A DNA stretch of 43,057 bases, taken from Actinomycetes bacterium (GTDB taxonomy: Bacteria; Actinomycetota; Acidimicrobiia; Acidimicrobiales; Palsa-688). The first letter of the stretch is position 1. Every line of letters starts with the position of its first letter. A program made the translations under genes and the position numbers. The notes under the pieces were generated by a model, which saw only the letters and a program-made list of their open reading frames with translations, did not search any database and was not told the origin of the DNA. The DNA lies in contig JAKBBA010000030.1 of the NCBI GenBank assembly GCA_021808665.1, positions 1 to 43,057 on the forward strand. Direction: 5' to 3'. Shown here one piece after another: positions 17,697 to 26,196 of the stretch.

Positions 17697-18248
17697 TCAG
17701 GGGATTCCCGGCAGGCCGTCGATGCTCGAAGCGTTCTTCTCCTTCCAGTACTGCTCGATGCCCTCTCTGCCTTTGTGTGCGGCCCATTCGTCCATCGTCG
17801 GACGGTGGCCTGCGAAACCCATCAGGGGTACGCCGTAGCCGCAGGAGTCAGCAACGCGCTCCACGTCTACGACTATTACCGACCGAACCCCCACTCCTGC
17901 CCCGTCAGCGAAGTGTGTGGACATCGCTGCTGCCGCCGCCGATCTGGCCAGCAACGCCCGGCCTCGGCCGTGGACCCTAACGATGCGAGGCGGTCCGTCG
18001 AAAGCACAGAACATCAAGACGATGCGACCGTTGTCGCCGAGGTGGGCGATGGTCTCGGTCCCGCTACCCGTCTGGTCGAGGTAGGCGACTGTGCTTCCGT
18101 CTACAACTGCCAACTCGCCACGGTTGCCTTTCGGCGAGCAGTTCACGTGCCCGTCGGTGGAAGTGGGAGCAGTCGCCACGAAGAATACAGGTTGGCTCTC
18201 GATCCACTTTGCAAGCTGATCATCCAGGACGTCTCGTACTCTGCCCAT
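17697..18248 (-). CDS. Pyridoxamine 5'-phosphate oxidase-fold protein
   Basis: A 183-residue split-barrel flavin/F420-binding protein of the PNPOx-like family. Diagnostic segments are QPVFFVATAPTSTDGHVNCSP with KG following, VAYLDQTGSGTETIAHLGDN, GRIVLMFCAFDGPPRIVRVH and the C-terminal DSCGYGVPLMGF. Members of this group are often annotated as pyridoxamine oxidases but more likely reduce small molecules using FMN or F420; the substrate is unknown. A possible small membrane-protein gene ends 24 bases upstream on the same strand. No lesions are seen. Confidence 0.88.
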   Translation of the reverse strand: MGRVRDVLDDQLAKWIESQPVFFVATAPTSTDGHVNCSPKGNRGELAVVDGSTVAYLDQTGSGTETIAHLGDNGRIVLMFCAFDGPPRIVRVHGRGRALLARSAAAAAMSTHFADGAGVGVRSVIVVDVERVADSCGYGVPLMGFAGHRPTMDEWAAHKGREGIEQYWKEKNASSIDGLPGIP

Positions 18249-18272
18249 ACGACACTTTAGGCTCCGTCGAGA

Positions 18273-18476
18273 CTACGACCGGCGTCGGATGCGCCTGGCC
18301 CTTTCGAGCATCACGTCGGCGGCTACTGCGAGCGCGCATACGGCAGCCGATCCGATCAGCTCGATCAGGAGGGATACTGTGCGGCTGGGGGGTTCGACCA
18401 TAGCTGCTCCGGTGGCGCTGGAATCTATCGGGGCGATGATGCGCCCGGTTCCATCATCGGCCAAAGCGAGCGGCAA
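18273..18476 (-). CDS. Possible small single-span membrane protein
   Basis: A 67-codon frame ends 24 bases before the PNPOx-fold gene on the same strand. Its C-terminal half VSLLIELIGSAAVCALAVAA forms one plausible membrane helix, followed by an Arg-rich tail (LERARRIRRRS) suitable for a cytoplasmic end. No family is recognised and codon evidence is weak; an overlapping plus-strand frame is equally open. Kept because of position and helix. Confidence 0.3.
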   Translation of the reverse strand: MPLALADDGTGRIIAPIDSSATGAAMVEPPSRTVSLLIELIGSAAVCALAVAADVMLERARRIRRRS

Positions 18477-18612
18477 CTGTAAGCGCGGACGGCTACGTGG
18501 ACTTGCTGAGCGTCTACGTACTAGAACGTGGGTGGGAGCCGAAGCGCCACGAGACCTAGAGCGGCCCCAAACGTTCTAAGCCGACCACTCACCGAGCAGG
18601 GAATACAACAAG

Positions 18613-20238
18613 GTGCCAGATAATCTATCGTGGAATCTCGCAGATATTTGGGAGGCCGTCGCCGAGGTGGCTCCGAGCCGTCTGGCGCAGGTGTGTGGCT
18701 CACGCAGCTTCACCTGGTACGACTTCAACAGAAGATCCAACGCCCTTGCAGCGGACCTCCTCGCTGCAGGGCTGTCCCACCAGGGCAAGGTGGCCGCTTA
18801 TCTCACCAACGGCCCGGAATATCTCGAAACGTATTATGCGGCGTTCAAGATCGCGGCGGTGCCCGTGAACGTCAACTACCGTTACGGACCCGGGGAGCTC
18901 GAGTACCTTCTCGACAACTCGGACGCGGAGGCTGTCGTCTTCCACGCCCGGTTCGCACAGACATTGGAGTCCGTGAGAGGCAAGCTGCCAAAAGTCCGCA
19001 GGTGGTACGTGGTATCCGACGGTCACAGCGAGCCCGACTGGGCTGTCCGCTACGACGACGTTGCCTCAAGGCGCGACTGCCGACCCGAGCCGGGTTGGAA
19101 ACGTAACGGAGACGACCTTCTCCTGCTCTACACGGGCGGCACCACCGGCATGCCTAAAGGCGTCATGTGGCGCCAAGACGACCTGGTGCGCGTACTTGGA
19201 GGCGGCGGAAGCCCTTTCTTGGGTCTGGCACCTGCGACCGGGCTCGACGAGCTGAAGGAGCGGCTGCGCGCCGGTAACGGTCTGATCACTACCCTTCCGG
19301 CCTGCCCCCTGATGCACGGAACCGGCCAGTTCAGCGCCTTCATCACCATGATCCTCGGAGGCTGCATCGTTACACTGCAAGGTTCGCGCTTCGCAGCCGA
19401 GGAGCTGTGGGCAGCGGTTCAGGAGAACCGTGTGAACACCATCGCCATCGTCGGAGACGCCTTCGCCAGGCCGATGCTTGACGCCTTGGACGCGCATCCC
19501 GGCAGGTGGGATCTCTCGTCGGTGATCCTCGTCAACTCCTCGGGGGTGATGTGGAGCGAAGAGGTCAAGCAAGGCCTGTCCAGGCATATGCCTTCAGTCA
19601 TTCTCTTCGACTCGCTCGGCTCCTCGGAGGCCGTAGGTATGGGAGCCAACATGAGCGCGGGGGCTTCTAGTGCGAAGACGGCGGAGTTCGCGTTAGGCGA
19701 AGGTGCCCGCGTCATCGGTGAGGACGACAGAGACGTCACGCCCGGGTCGGGTGAGGTTGGCGTGATCGCCCTGCCCGGCTTCATACCCGTCGGTTATTAC
19801 AAGGACGAGGAAAAGTCGGCTCGGACGTTCCGCACCATCGAGGGGGTCCGATATACGATCCCCGGGGACTGCGCAACCGTGGACGCAGACGGGGCGATCC
19901 GCCTCCTAGGTCGAGGATCGGTGGTCATCAACACCGGAGGTGAGAAGGTGTACCCCGAAGAGGTCGAGGAGGTCATCAAGAAGATGCCCGGGGTTTCGGA
20001 CGCGGTATGCGTCGGAGTGCCCGACGAGCGCTTCGGCGAGAAGGTCTGCGCCTTAGTGGAGAGCGACGGGAAAGCCAAGCTCACACAAGAAGACGTCGTC
20101 CGGGCAGTTCGCGGTGAGCTCGCGGCGTACAAGGCTCCGCGGGCCGTACTCTTCGTCGAGACGATCGGTCGCAGCCCAGCCGGTAAGGTGGACTATCCCG
20201 GCCTCAAGCGCCTCGCCTCCGACGCCGTCGGAGTCTGA
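18613..20238 (+). CDS. Acyl-CoA synthetase (AMP-forming, FadD-like)
   Basis: Activates a carboxylic acid, probably a fatty or related acid, to the acyl-CoA via an acyl-adenylate. The 541-residue protein has the P-loop-like motif YTGGTTGMPKG at residues 173-183, the acid/CoA-site segment FDSLGSSEAVGMG, the hinge and core motif GRGSVVINTGGEKVYPEEVEE cut at about 432-452, and the C-terminal catalytic Lys in SPAGKVDY. Length and domain order are normal. The start is a GTG at 18613, with AGGG about a dozen bases upstream. It stands alone between divergent small genes and the HDOD gene. Substrate class cannot be fixed; it belongs to the actinobacterial FadD group often linked to steroid, fatty-acid or aromatic-acid breakdown. 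Confidence 0.92.
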   Translation: MPDNLSWNLADIWEAVAEVAPSRLAQVCGSRSFTWYDFNRRSNALAADLLAAGLSHQGKVAAYLTNGPEYLETYYAAFKIAAVPVNVNYRYGPGELEYLLDNSDAEAVVFHARFAQTLESVRGKLPKVRRWYVVSDGHSEPDWAVRYDDVASRRDCRPEPGWKRNGDDLLLLYTGGTTGMPKGVMWRQDDLVRVLGGGGSPFLGLAPATGLDELKERLRAGNGLITTLPACPLMHGTGQFSAFITMILGGCIVTLQGSRFAAEELWAAVQENRVNTIAIVGDAFARPMLDALDAHPGRWDLSSVILVNSSGVMWSEEVKQGLSRHMPSVILFDSLGSSEAVGMGANMSAGASSAKTAEFALGEGARVIGEDDRDVTPGSGEVGVIALPGFIPVGYYKDEEKSARTFRTIEGVRYTIPGDCATVDADGAIRLLGRGSVVINTGGEKVYPEEVEEVIKKMPGVSDAVCVGVPDERFGEKVCALVESDGKAKLTQEDVVRAVRGELAAYKAPRAVLFVETIGRSPAGKVDYPGLKRLASDAVGV

Positions 20239-20279
20239 CCCAACTAGACACCTACTAGCGCTCTGGCAGCCGATTAGTG

Positions 20280-21170
20280 TCAGTCGGGCTGTAGAGAAAG
20301 GGCCACTGCTGCCCGGCGGCTGGCCTCGATGATCGTGGGGATCATCGAGGCCAGTTCCTGCTCACTGAAACGGAGTTCCCTCGGTATCACTTCCATCTCT
20401 GCCGGAGGAAGCGTCAGACGGCCGCCGAGCGAATCGGCTGCAGAGCTGCCTGAGTGAGCAGCGATGCTCAGCCAGTCCGCTTGCTTTACGACGGCCAGCA
20501 TGGGCGGGTCCCGTTCACTGAGGTCTCGGTGGTGATCTCTGACGGTTCCGGTAGTCGCTTGCGGGACCTGCCAGTGCTCGCATACTCGAGCTCCAAGAGT
20601 GGCATGGTCAGCGCCGACTACGCGCAGCTCGGCCTCTACCAGTTCGCGTGGTGTCGTCCATGCAAGGTCGTCGACGGCCTGGATGAACGCAGGGGACTGG
20701 TCGAACATGACGAGACGACCTATGTCATGGAGGAGCCCAGCGAGGTAGGCGGCGCCCGGGTCAGCTCCTTTGGTCGGGTGCTCCGAGAGCATCAGCCTGC
20801 AGGCTGTCGCAACTTCTATGGCGTGGTGCCACAGGTTGCGCTCTCCTAGCGACCTAGGGACGAACACCCTCGTAACAGCCGCGGCGGTAACGAGCTCCGC
20901 GACATGGGTCGCCCCCAGGCGCGCCACGGCTCGCTCCAAGTTCTCGATGGGTGAGACGGGAGACGACATGGCCGAGTTCGCCATCTTGAGCACCCTTACG
21001 GCTAGCGCCGGATCTTCGCCGGCGACTTCCAAAACGTCCTCGAAGAGGTGCTCGGAGTCGAAGGACAGACCCATGACCCTGACGACCACCCCCGGCAGCA
21101 GCGGGAGCTCGTCGACCTTGTGCTCGAATGGGGGGGCGCCATCCCGGATGGTACCTTCTGGAACGTCCAC
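20280..21170 (-). CDS. HDOD domain protein
   Basis: A 296-residue cytoplasmic protein dominated by an HDOD domain (about residues 18-215). The first part, ELPLLPGVVVRVMGL and EDPALAVRVLKMANSAMSSP, is characteristic, as is the later AYLAGLLHDIGRLVMFD with the HD pair and ARVCEHWQVP. HDOD proteins act in signalling and regulation, sometimes through c-di-GMP networks, usually without hydrolase activity. There is no fused output domain. It is convergent with the acyl-CoA synthetase gene and divergent from the MFS gene. Confidence 0.88.
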   Translation of the reverse strand: MDVPEGTIRDGAPPFEHKVDELPLLPGVVVRVMGLSFDSEHLFEDVLEVAGEDPALAVRVLKMANSAMSSPVSPIENLERAVARLGATHVAELVTAAAVTRVFVPRSLGERNLWHHAIEVATACRLMLSEHPTKGADPGAAYLAGLLHDIGRLVMFDQSPAFIQAVDDLAWTTPRELVEAELRVVGADHATLGARVCEHWQVPQATTGTVRDHHRDLSERDPPMLAVVKQADWLSIAAHSGSSAADSLGGRLTLPPAEMEVIPRELRFSEQELASMIPTIIEASRRAAVALSLQPD

Positions 21171-21370
21171 ACGTTACTTCTATCACTTTGACCTAGCTCC
21201 GCGGGTTGGAAACTGTCACTCAACCTTGGAAGGTGGCGCCGATATCGGAGACAGGGTCTAACCCAGGGGCCGCTGGACCTACAGGATCCGCGCCGAAAAA
21301 GTACTTAGCGTTGCTAAACTGGTGTGTGGGTTGGCTAGATAACCGTTCCAGGCAATCGGATAGGACGCAA

Positions 21371-22651
21371 GTGGCAGGGCAAGACGAGGATCCCGTAGCT
21401 GACGACCGGAACATAGTCAGGCGCACCTTCTCATCGCTCAAGATTCGCAACTACAGGTACTACTTCGCCGGCCAAGGCCTGTCGATGGTCGGCACCTGGA
21501 TGCAGGGTGTCACCCAGTCCTGGCTGGTCTACACCTACACCCACTCCGGTTTCGACGTCGGGCTCGTGGTCGCCCTACAGACCCTGCCGATCCTGCTTCT
21601 TGGCCCTCTAGGCGGCACCGTGGTAGACCGCTTCTCGAAGCACCGGATCCTGTTTTGGACTCAGGGTCTTGCCGGTGTCGAAGCGCTGGTCCTTGGCGGC
21701 TTGGATCTTGGTGGAGCTCTGCACCTATGGGTCCTTTACGCCATGGCCGTCCTGCTTGGGCTGATCAACACCGTCGACAACCCGACCCGACAGACCTTCA
21801 TCTCAGAGATGGTGGGCGACTCGGAGCTGAAGAACGCCGTCACCTTGAACGCCATCATGGTCAACGTGGCCAGGTCTGTAGGGCCGGCTGTGGCCGGCGT
21901 GCTGATAGCGACAGTCGGGAGCGGCTGGTGTTTCCTGGCCAACGGAGTCTCTTTCGTGTTCGTCTTGATCTCGCTTGCGGCCATGCGCAAGGACGAGCTT
22001 TTCCCGGCCCCGCCTGCACAGAGGATGAAAGGACAGCTAAGCGAAGGTTTCCGTTACGTAGCGGCGACCCCGATCCTTCGCGACGCACTCGTGATGATGG
22101 CAATGGTTGGCTGTCTCACCTACGAGTTCCAGGTGACACTCCCACTGATCGCCGGCAACGTGCTGCACGGGGGGCCGAAAACCTACGGATCGCTGATGGC
22201 CGTCATGGGAGTGGGTGCCGTTATAGGGGGTCTGATCTCCGCCGGGCGGCCGGGTAGCGGCATCAACCGCCTGATCGGTACGTCAGCGACCTTCGGGGTG
22301 ACTGTCCTCGCTGCCAGCCTGGCCCCGTCGGTACTAACCGAGGAAGCACTGCTCTTTGTAGTTGGTGGAGCATCGGTCACCTTCCTCGCTCTTGGAAGCG
22401 CCACGCTGCAGCTAAACGCCGATCCGTCGATGAGAGGGCGGGTGATGGCCCTGTGGTCGGTAGCCTTCCTCGGTTCGACCCCTATAGGAGGCCCTTTGGT
22501 CGGCTTCATAGGCGGAGCCTTTGGCGCCCGCTCCGCTCTCGGGGTAGGTGCCCTAGCCGCTCTCGTCGCAGCAGGTTACGGATGGCTCCGCAATCGTGAC
22601 CACCGTGAGATATCGTCTAGCGGCGCCGACCCCGCCGTACTCAAGGTCTGA
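21371..22651 (+). CDS. MFS transporter (EntS/MdfA-like exporter group)
   Basis: A 426-residue membrane protein of the major facilitator superfamily with about 12 membrane segments. It begins FSSLKIRNYRYYFAGQGLSM and GTWMQGVTQSWLVY, the usual start of the DUF894/EntS-like exporters. The loop between segments 2 and 3 is GPLGGTVVDRFSKHRI, and a central NPTRQTFISEMVG follows segment 4. Substrate unknown; relatives export siderophores or drugs. The start at the GTG at 21371 is preferred because AGGA lies about six bases before it; the frame is open for 55 more codons that are unlike the family. It converges with the interrupted exported-protein gene. Confidence 0.85.
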   Translation: MAGQDEDPVADDRNIVRRTFSSLKIRNYRYYFAGQGLSMVGTWMQGVTQSWLVYTYTHSGFDVGLVVALQTLPILLLGPLGGTVVDRFSKHRILFWTQGLAGVEALVLGGLDLGGALHLWVLYAMAVLLGLINTVDNPTRQTFISEMVGDSELKNAVTLNAIMVNVARSVGPAVAGVLIATVGSGWCFLANGVSFVFVLISLAAMRKDELFPAPPAQRMKGQLSEGFRYVAATPILRDALVMMAMVGCLTYEFQVTLPLIAGNVLHGGPKTYGSLMAVMGVGAVIGGLISAGRPGSGINRLIGTSATFGVTVLAASLAPSVLTEEALLFVVGGASVTFLALGSATLQLNADPSMRGRVMALWSVAFLGSTPIGGPLVGFIGGAFGARSALGVGALAALVAAGYGWLRNRDHREISSSGADPAVLKV

Positions 22652-22668
22652 GCCACCCGCAACGTTCT

Positions 22669-23061
22669 TCACGCCACCAGGCCATGCTCTACGACCCATT
22701 GGTGAGGCTGGCCGGAAGCGGCAGCGATTGTGTCGACATCGCCATGGGTTCGGGCCATTGCCTCGTCGCTGCGGTCGATAGGATAGAAGCGCGACTGCTG
22801 TTCGACCTACCCGTGGCGGCACGAGCGGGCAGGGCGGCGCATCTGGTCGACGTCGACGAAAAGTGCATCATGGACCGCTAGGACTTGGGTGCGCCACGAG
22901 CGGGCTGACGTGGTCGGCGAGGTCGAAGCACCCGCAACCGGGACAGGCGCAACAGCCGCCGCCACGACCAACCCTGCGACCAGCCCAACACAGGCGACAA
23001 TCCGGACCAGGCGTCCGGCGGCGAGAACGGATCCGACCTCGACGACACGGGCTTTCGTCAT
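22669..23061 (-). pseudogene. Putative exported protein interrupted by an amber codon
   Basis: From the ATG at 23061 the frame encodes a basic start (MTKARVVEVGS), a hydrophobic segment VRIVACVGLVAGLVVAAAVA and an Ala-Ser rich region like a signal-peptidase site, then AVHDALFVDVDQM. It stops at TAG 22807-22809 after 84 residues. The same frame stays open for another 45 codons (VEQQSRFYPIDRSDEAMART and on) and ends at a TGA at 22669-22671, only 18 bases from the end of the convergent MFS gene, which is where an original stop would be expected. No family is recognised. It may be a pseudogene or a genuine 84-residue secreted protein. Confidence 0.35.
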
Positions 23062-23192
23062 CCGACCGAACCCCTTTGTTGACCCGCGAACAATACCCCA
23101 ACACATTGCGTCACAAGCCCCACAAAACAACAAGCCGTGTGTGAAACTTGAGACCTGTGACGGACCTGGAGTTGGCTAGCAGGGGCGTCTCC

Positions 23193-23210
23193 GTAACACA
23201 ACGGTGTTAC
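23193..23210. repeat. Perfect inverted repeat upstream of the exported-protein gene
   Basis: GTAACAC-AACG-GTGTTAC, two 7-base arms around 4 bases. It is not followed by a T-run and lies about 130 bases upstream of the minus-strand exported-protein start, so an operator is more likely than a terminator. Other short hairpins occur nearby (GGGGC...GCCCC near 23260 and CTCCG-GTC-CGGAG near 23292). Confidence 0.4.
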
Positions 23211-23482
23211 TTTACGTAGGGTTGGCATGTAAATCTTCGGTAGTACCCCGGCGCTGCTGGGGCCTTATTAGCCCCGGGCGCGGAGTTTAGGCTCCGGTCC
23301 GGAGTCTTACGTTGTGGGCGGGGAGGGTTCCTCGCTCATCACGTCGTCCGGGCTAGGCGGGAACCTTCGGTCGCTTCATTCCGGGCAGTTGGCGGAACCT
23401 TGGTCACTTGGCGAGGAGGTCACTCTCTGTCGCCCGCTTCGGCCGCCACTTGGGGGATCGTTGACCCGCGACGGTAGACGGA

Positions 23483-23506
23483 TCAGTCTACTGTGTAGTA
23501 GACTGA
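23483..23506 (+). promoter_or_regulatory. Palindromic operator overlapping the mazEF -10 element
   Basis: TCAGTCTACT-GTGT-AGTAGACTGA, perfect 10-base arms with a 4-base centre, ending two bases before the antitoxin ATG. The right arm contains TAGACT (23499-23504), a good TANNNT -10 hexamer. Toxin-antitoxin operons are commonly repressed by their antitoxin binding such a site; here the ribbon-helix-helix antitoxin would cover the -10 box. Confidence 0.7.
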
Positions 23507-23508
23507 CG

Positions 23509-23751
23509 ATGGTGAGCACCACGATTAGAGTAAGCGAGCAAACGCGGGACCGCTTCGCTGAACTGGCTAAGGCGACGGGCAGACCCATGACAATGCTGCT
23601 TGACGAAGCGGCGGAGGTCCTCGAGCGCCGGGTGTTCTTCGACCGCTTCGCATCTCGATATGCCGAGCTCCGTCTCGACGCGACTGAGTGGGATGAGATC
23701 GAGGCTGAGCGGGCACAGGAAAGCGGCTCGCTGTCCGATCGCTCGGCGTGA
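23509..23751 (+). CDS. MazE-type antitoxin (ribbon-helix-helix)
   Basis: An 80-residue antitoxin. The N-terminal STTIRVSEQTRDRFAELAKA then TGRPMTMLLDEAAEVLERR forms a ribbon-helix-helix DNA-binding domain; the acidic C-terminal part (DATEWDEIEAERAQESG) would wrap the toxin. The ATG at 23509 lies two bases after the palindromic operator; a GTG three bases later (23512) would be seven bases from the TAGACT box and suits a leaderless message. The stop overlaps the MazF start as GTGA, so the two are translationally coupled. The pair occupies a gene-poor pocket next to a methyltransferase remnant, consistent with a mobile or defence context. Confidence 0.85.
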   Translation: MVSTTIRVSEQTRDRFAELAKATGRPMTMLLDEAAEVLERRVFFDRFASRYAELRLDATEWDEIEAERAQESGSLSDRSA

Positions 23752-24086
23752 CGGCGCGGCGGGGTGAAATCTGGCTCGTGGACTTCGGCGAACCGGTAGG
23801 CCACGAACAGGCGGGACGTCGGCCAGCTGTTGTGGTGTCCGCCGACCTGCTAAGCGACAGTCGGGCCGGCGTGGTGATCGTCGTGCCTTGCACGACCACA
23901 CGGCGAGAGCTTCCCTCACACATTGAGCTCGATCCGAAACAGTGTGGACTCGACAAGGTTAGTTACGCGAAATGCGAGGACGTGAAGTCTGTGTCAGAGA
24001 ACCGACTCGTTACTCGGCTCGGAACAGCGAACGTTGAAACAGTCTTCGCTATCACACGGGCGCTCAAGTTCCTTCTGGACTTTTGA
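23748..24086 (+). CDS. MazF/PemK-type toxin (mRNA endoribonuclease)
   Basis: A 112-residue MazF-fold toxin that would cut mRNA at specific short sites and halt growth when the antitoxin is lost. The start RRGEIWLVDFGEPVGHEQAG then RRPAVVVSADLL has the conserved RGEIW and the loop before the G-x-x-RP-V-V strand. VPCTTTRRELPSHIEL contains the catalytic-site region, and the C-terminal VTRLGTANVETVFAITRALK helix is typical. It starts at a GTG overlapping the antitoxin stop. Full length and undamaged, so the pair may be active. The 183 bases after it up to the methyltransferase remnant hold nothing recognisable. Confidence 0.9.
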   Translation: MTARRGEIWLVDFGEPVGHEQAGRRPAVVVSADLLSDSRAGVVIVVPCTTTRRELPSHIELDPKQCGLDKVSYAKCEDVKSVSENRLVTRLGTANVETVFAITRALKFLLDF

Positions 24087-24269
24087 GGATCCCCGTGACC
24101 CGACACTGGCACCCACCTGGCGGTCCCGTTGGTGGCGCCACTCGCTGACCAGCGACGAGTACAAGCCCTCGCGCCGGCAGATCTTACCGACCGCTTCGGC
24201 CGGACCACCTCCATGTCATCAACAGTCACTACCGTCATTCTCGTTTACCTCCTCCGCCCTCATCGATTA

Positions 24270-24756
24270 CTAGCTCGCCAAGCGGCAAGTCCTATAAGAC
24301 GGGTAGGGCTCTTGCAGGGCGAGCGCCAACCGCCACGGTATCCCGATCAAATCCTTGGGTTTGAGACCGGCGGGGTGTTTGGGCGCACAGACATGGCGCG
24401 ACCACGACTCTTCTTGTCCGGTGCCCGCCGCTTGCGGCCGCCGGACGTCCACACGTCCCCCACGACCAGCCAGACAGTCCCGGTCGAGGTCAGAACCCGG
24501 CGGATCTCGTTGAACGCGCGTCCCAACGCTGCCACGTAGGCGTCGAGGTCGTCGTCCCGACCAAGCTGGACCTCCTCGGCATAATCGCGCAGTGACCGGT
24601 ATGGGGGCTGGACACGACGGTCTGGGCGTACTCGGCGGGTAGGAGAGCCAGCCCAGCACGGGCGTCGCCCTGAACGAGCACACCCGTCTCGATCGAGTCG
24701 AGCTGGCGTGCGGCGGGGAGTGAGAGCCGGACAAACGGGTGCTGGTTGGGGTTCAT
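24270..24756 (-). pseudogene. N4/N6 site-specific DNA methyltransferase, degraded
   Basis: Three frames must be joined. Codons from the ATG at 24756 give LDSIETGVLVQGDARAGLAL and TVVSSP, which should continue as SPPY; one missing C in the CCCCC run (24603-24607) puts the next part, YRSLRDYAEEVQLGRDDDLD and RRVLTSTGTVWLVVGDVW, into a second frame. A second indel, about 24350-24390, moves LKPKDLIGIPWRLALALQ into a third frame, after which homology ends by about 24285. The order (AdoMet-related GD region, SPPY catalytic motif, GDVWTSGG, PKDLIGIPW) is that of beta-type DNA methyltransferases of restriction or phage origin. The C-terminal half, including most of the target-recognition part, is gone. 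It lies between mazEF and tRNA-Arg. Confidence 0.8.
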
Positions 24757-24897
24757 GCCAACCCTGTCGGCTGCTCGAATTTTGGGCAGCCGATAAGAGT
24801 GATCGAGCGTTGGAAGTGGAACCCGGACTCCAGCGGATCCCCCGACGCTCCAAGTGGTGGAGCTGAGGGTTATCCCTGCCCAGAGCCCAAAAAGTGC

Positions 24898-24973
24898 TGG
24901 TGCCCCCGGCAGGACTCGAACCTGCGACGCACGGTTTAGGAAACCGACGCTCTATCCTCTGAGCTACGGGGGC
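24898..24973 (-). tRNA. tRNA-Arg (anticodon CCT)
   Basis: 76 bases including an encoded CCA. The acceptor stem pairs GCCCCCG with CGGGGGC, with discriminator A. The D arm is GCTC-AGAGGATA-GAGC. The anticodon loop TTCCTAA gives CCT, reading AGG. The T arm is GCAGG-TTCGAAC-CTGC. The stem pair 27-43 is a T-T mismatch, which is tolerable. Its 3' end faces the methyltransferase remnant and mazEF, the side on which an integrase using this tRNA would insert DNA. Confidence 0.95.
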
Positions 24974-25128
24974 TGGGGGCTGAGACTTGAGATAACACCG
25001 ACAGGGGACCGAGTCGGCCCCCAACCTTCTGTTCGGCTGATTAGCCGGGCCTCAGACTAGCCTCTTGACAACGACATCTGAAGCGGGTGCGTCGTTACAG
25101 TAGCTGTCGAGCGGGTCTCGCGCCATGC

Positions 25129-26070
25129 TCAGAAGGCGATGACGAGGCGGCCTCGCACCCCTCCCGCCTCGAGACGCCGGTGCGCTTCTGCGGCTCGTTC
25201 CTTGGGCAACACGTCCGCGACTCTGAGCGCCAAGCGGCCTTCCTCGGCCAAGCGGCGGAGTCCGTCCAGCTTGTCCCGGGCGCGGGAGTACTCGCTGACC
25301 AGGATCGGATGGAACTGGACTCCGCGATCAGCCGGCTCCTTGTAACCTCTCACTGTTACGACGGTGGCACCATCCCTGACAGCCCAGGCAAGGTCCCTGC
25401 CCAGGAGAGCGCCGTCGGCGCTACCGTCAGCCCCGCCAGGGAACAGGGAGCGTACCTCCTCGGCGAAGCCAACTCCCCGCCGGGCCACGAAATCTGCGCC
25501 GAGATCCCTCACTAGCGTCTCGTCGGCCTGTGAGGCGTCGGCCACGACGGTAAGCCCTGCGGCCTTGGCAAGTTGGACCACGTAGCCGCCGAACGCTCCG
25601 GCTGCGCCGGTGACCGCGATCACCGACCCTGTTGGTAGGGCGAGGACGTCCAGCGCCAGTTGGGCGGTCAGGCCGTTCATCGGCAGGGTGCAGGCTTCGA
25701 CGTCCGACGTCCCTGCCGGCACCTTTACGACGGAGTCGACGGGAACGACGACCTGCTCGGCGTATGCGCCCCTGGTCCCCTTGGGGACCACGATCGCCAT
25801 TACGTGGTCGCCCACTTGAAGGTCGGTCTTGACGTCCGAGCCGACCTCGACCAGAACGCCGGCAGCGTCCATCCCCGGCACGTACGGTGGCGGCCCGGAC
25901 GCGCGCTGTGCCTCCGCTCGGGCTCCGTTACGCACGAAGGTGTCGGTGGGGCTCACGGCGGCCGCGTGAACCCGGATGCGAACGTGACCGGCCTTGATCT
26001 CAGGGTCGGGCAAGTCGACCAGCTGCAGCGTATCTGGACCGCCGAACTCGACTACACCCACTGCCTTCAT
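25129..26070 (-). CDS. Zinc-independent NADP-dependent alcohol dehydrogenase / quinone oxidoreductase
   Basis: A 313-residue medium-chain dehydrogenase/reductase of the quinone-oxidoreductase branch. It starts MKAVGVVEFGGPDTLQLVDL, with VRIRVHAAAVSPTD, the nucleotide-binding segment VIAVTGAAGAFGGYVVQLAK in the middle, and the C-terminal VLPKERAAEAHRRLEAGGVR. The zinc-ligand Cys cluster of alcohol dehydrogenases is absent, which places it with Qor-like enzymes. Substrate unknown. The start at 26070 is chosen because the family begins MKA; the open frame extends another 15 codons. Divergent from the MIP gene. Confidence 0.9.
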   Translation of the reverse strand: MKAVGVVEFGGPDTLQLVDLPDPEIKAGHVRIRVHAAAVSPTDTFVRNGARAEAQRASGPPPYVPGMDAAGVLVEVGSDVKTDLQVGDHVMAIVVPKGTRGAYAEQVVVPVDSVVKVPAGTSDVEACTLPMNGLTAQLALDVLALPTGSVIAVTGAAGAFGGYVVQLAKAAGLTVVADASQADETLVRDLGADFVARRGVGFAEEVRSLFPGGADGSADGALLGRDLAWAVRDGATVVTVRGYKEPADRGVQFHPILVSEYSRARDKLDGLRRLAEEGRLALRVADVLPKERAAEAHRRLEAGGVRGRLVIAF

Positions 26071-26196
26071 GGCACATGATACGTCGGCATCTCCGCCGTC
26101 GAGGACACACGCCATGAAAGGAGTCCAACGACGGGCGTCCAGTGGGCCCCGCCAACACGCGCCCGACTCGCTTTGACGAGGGCGTAGCCTGGTGAA

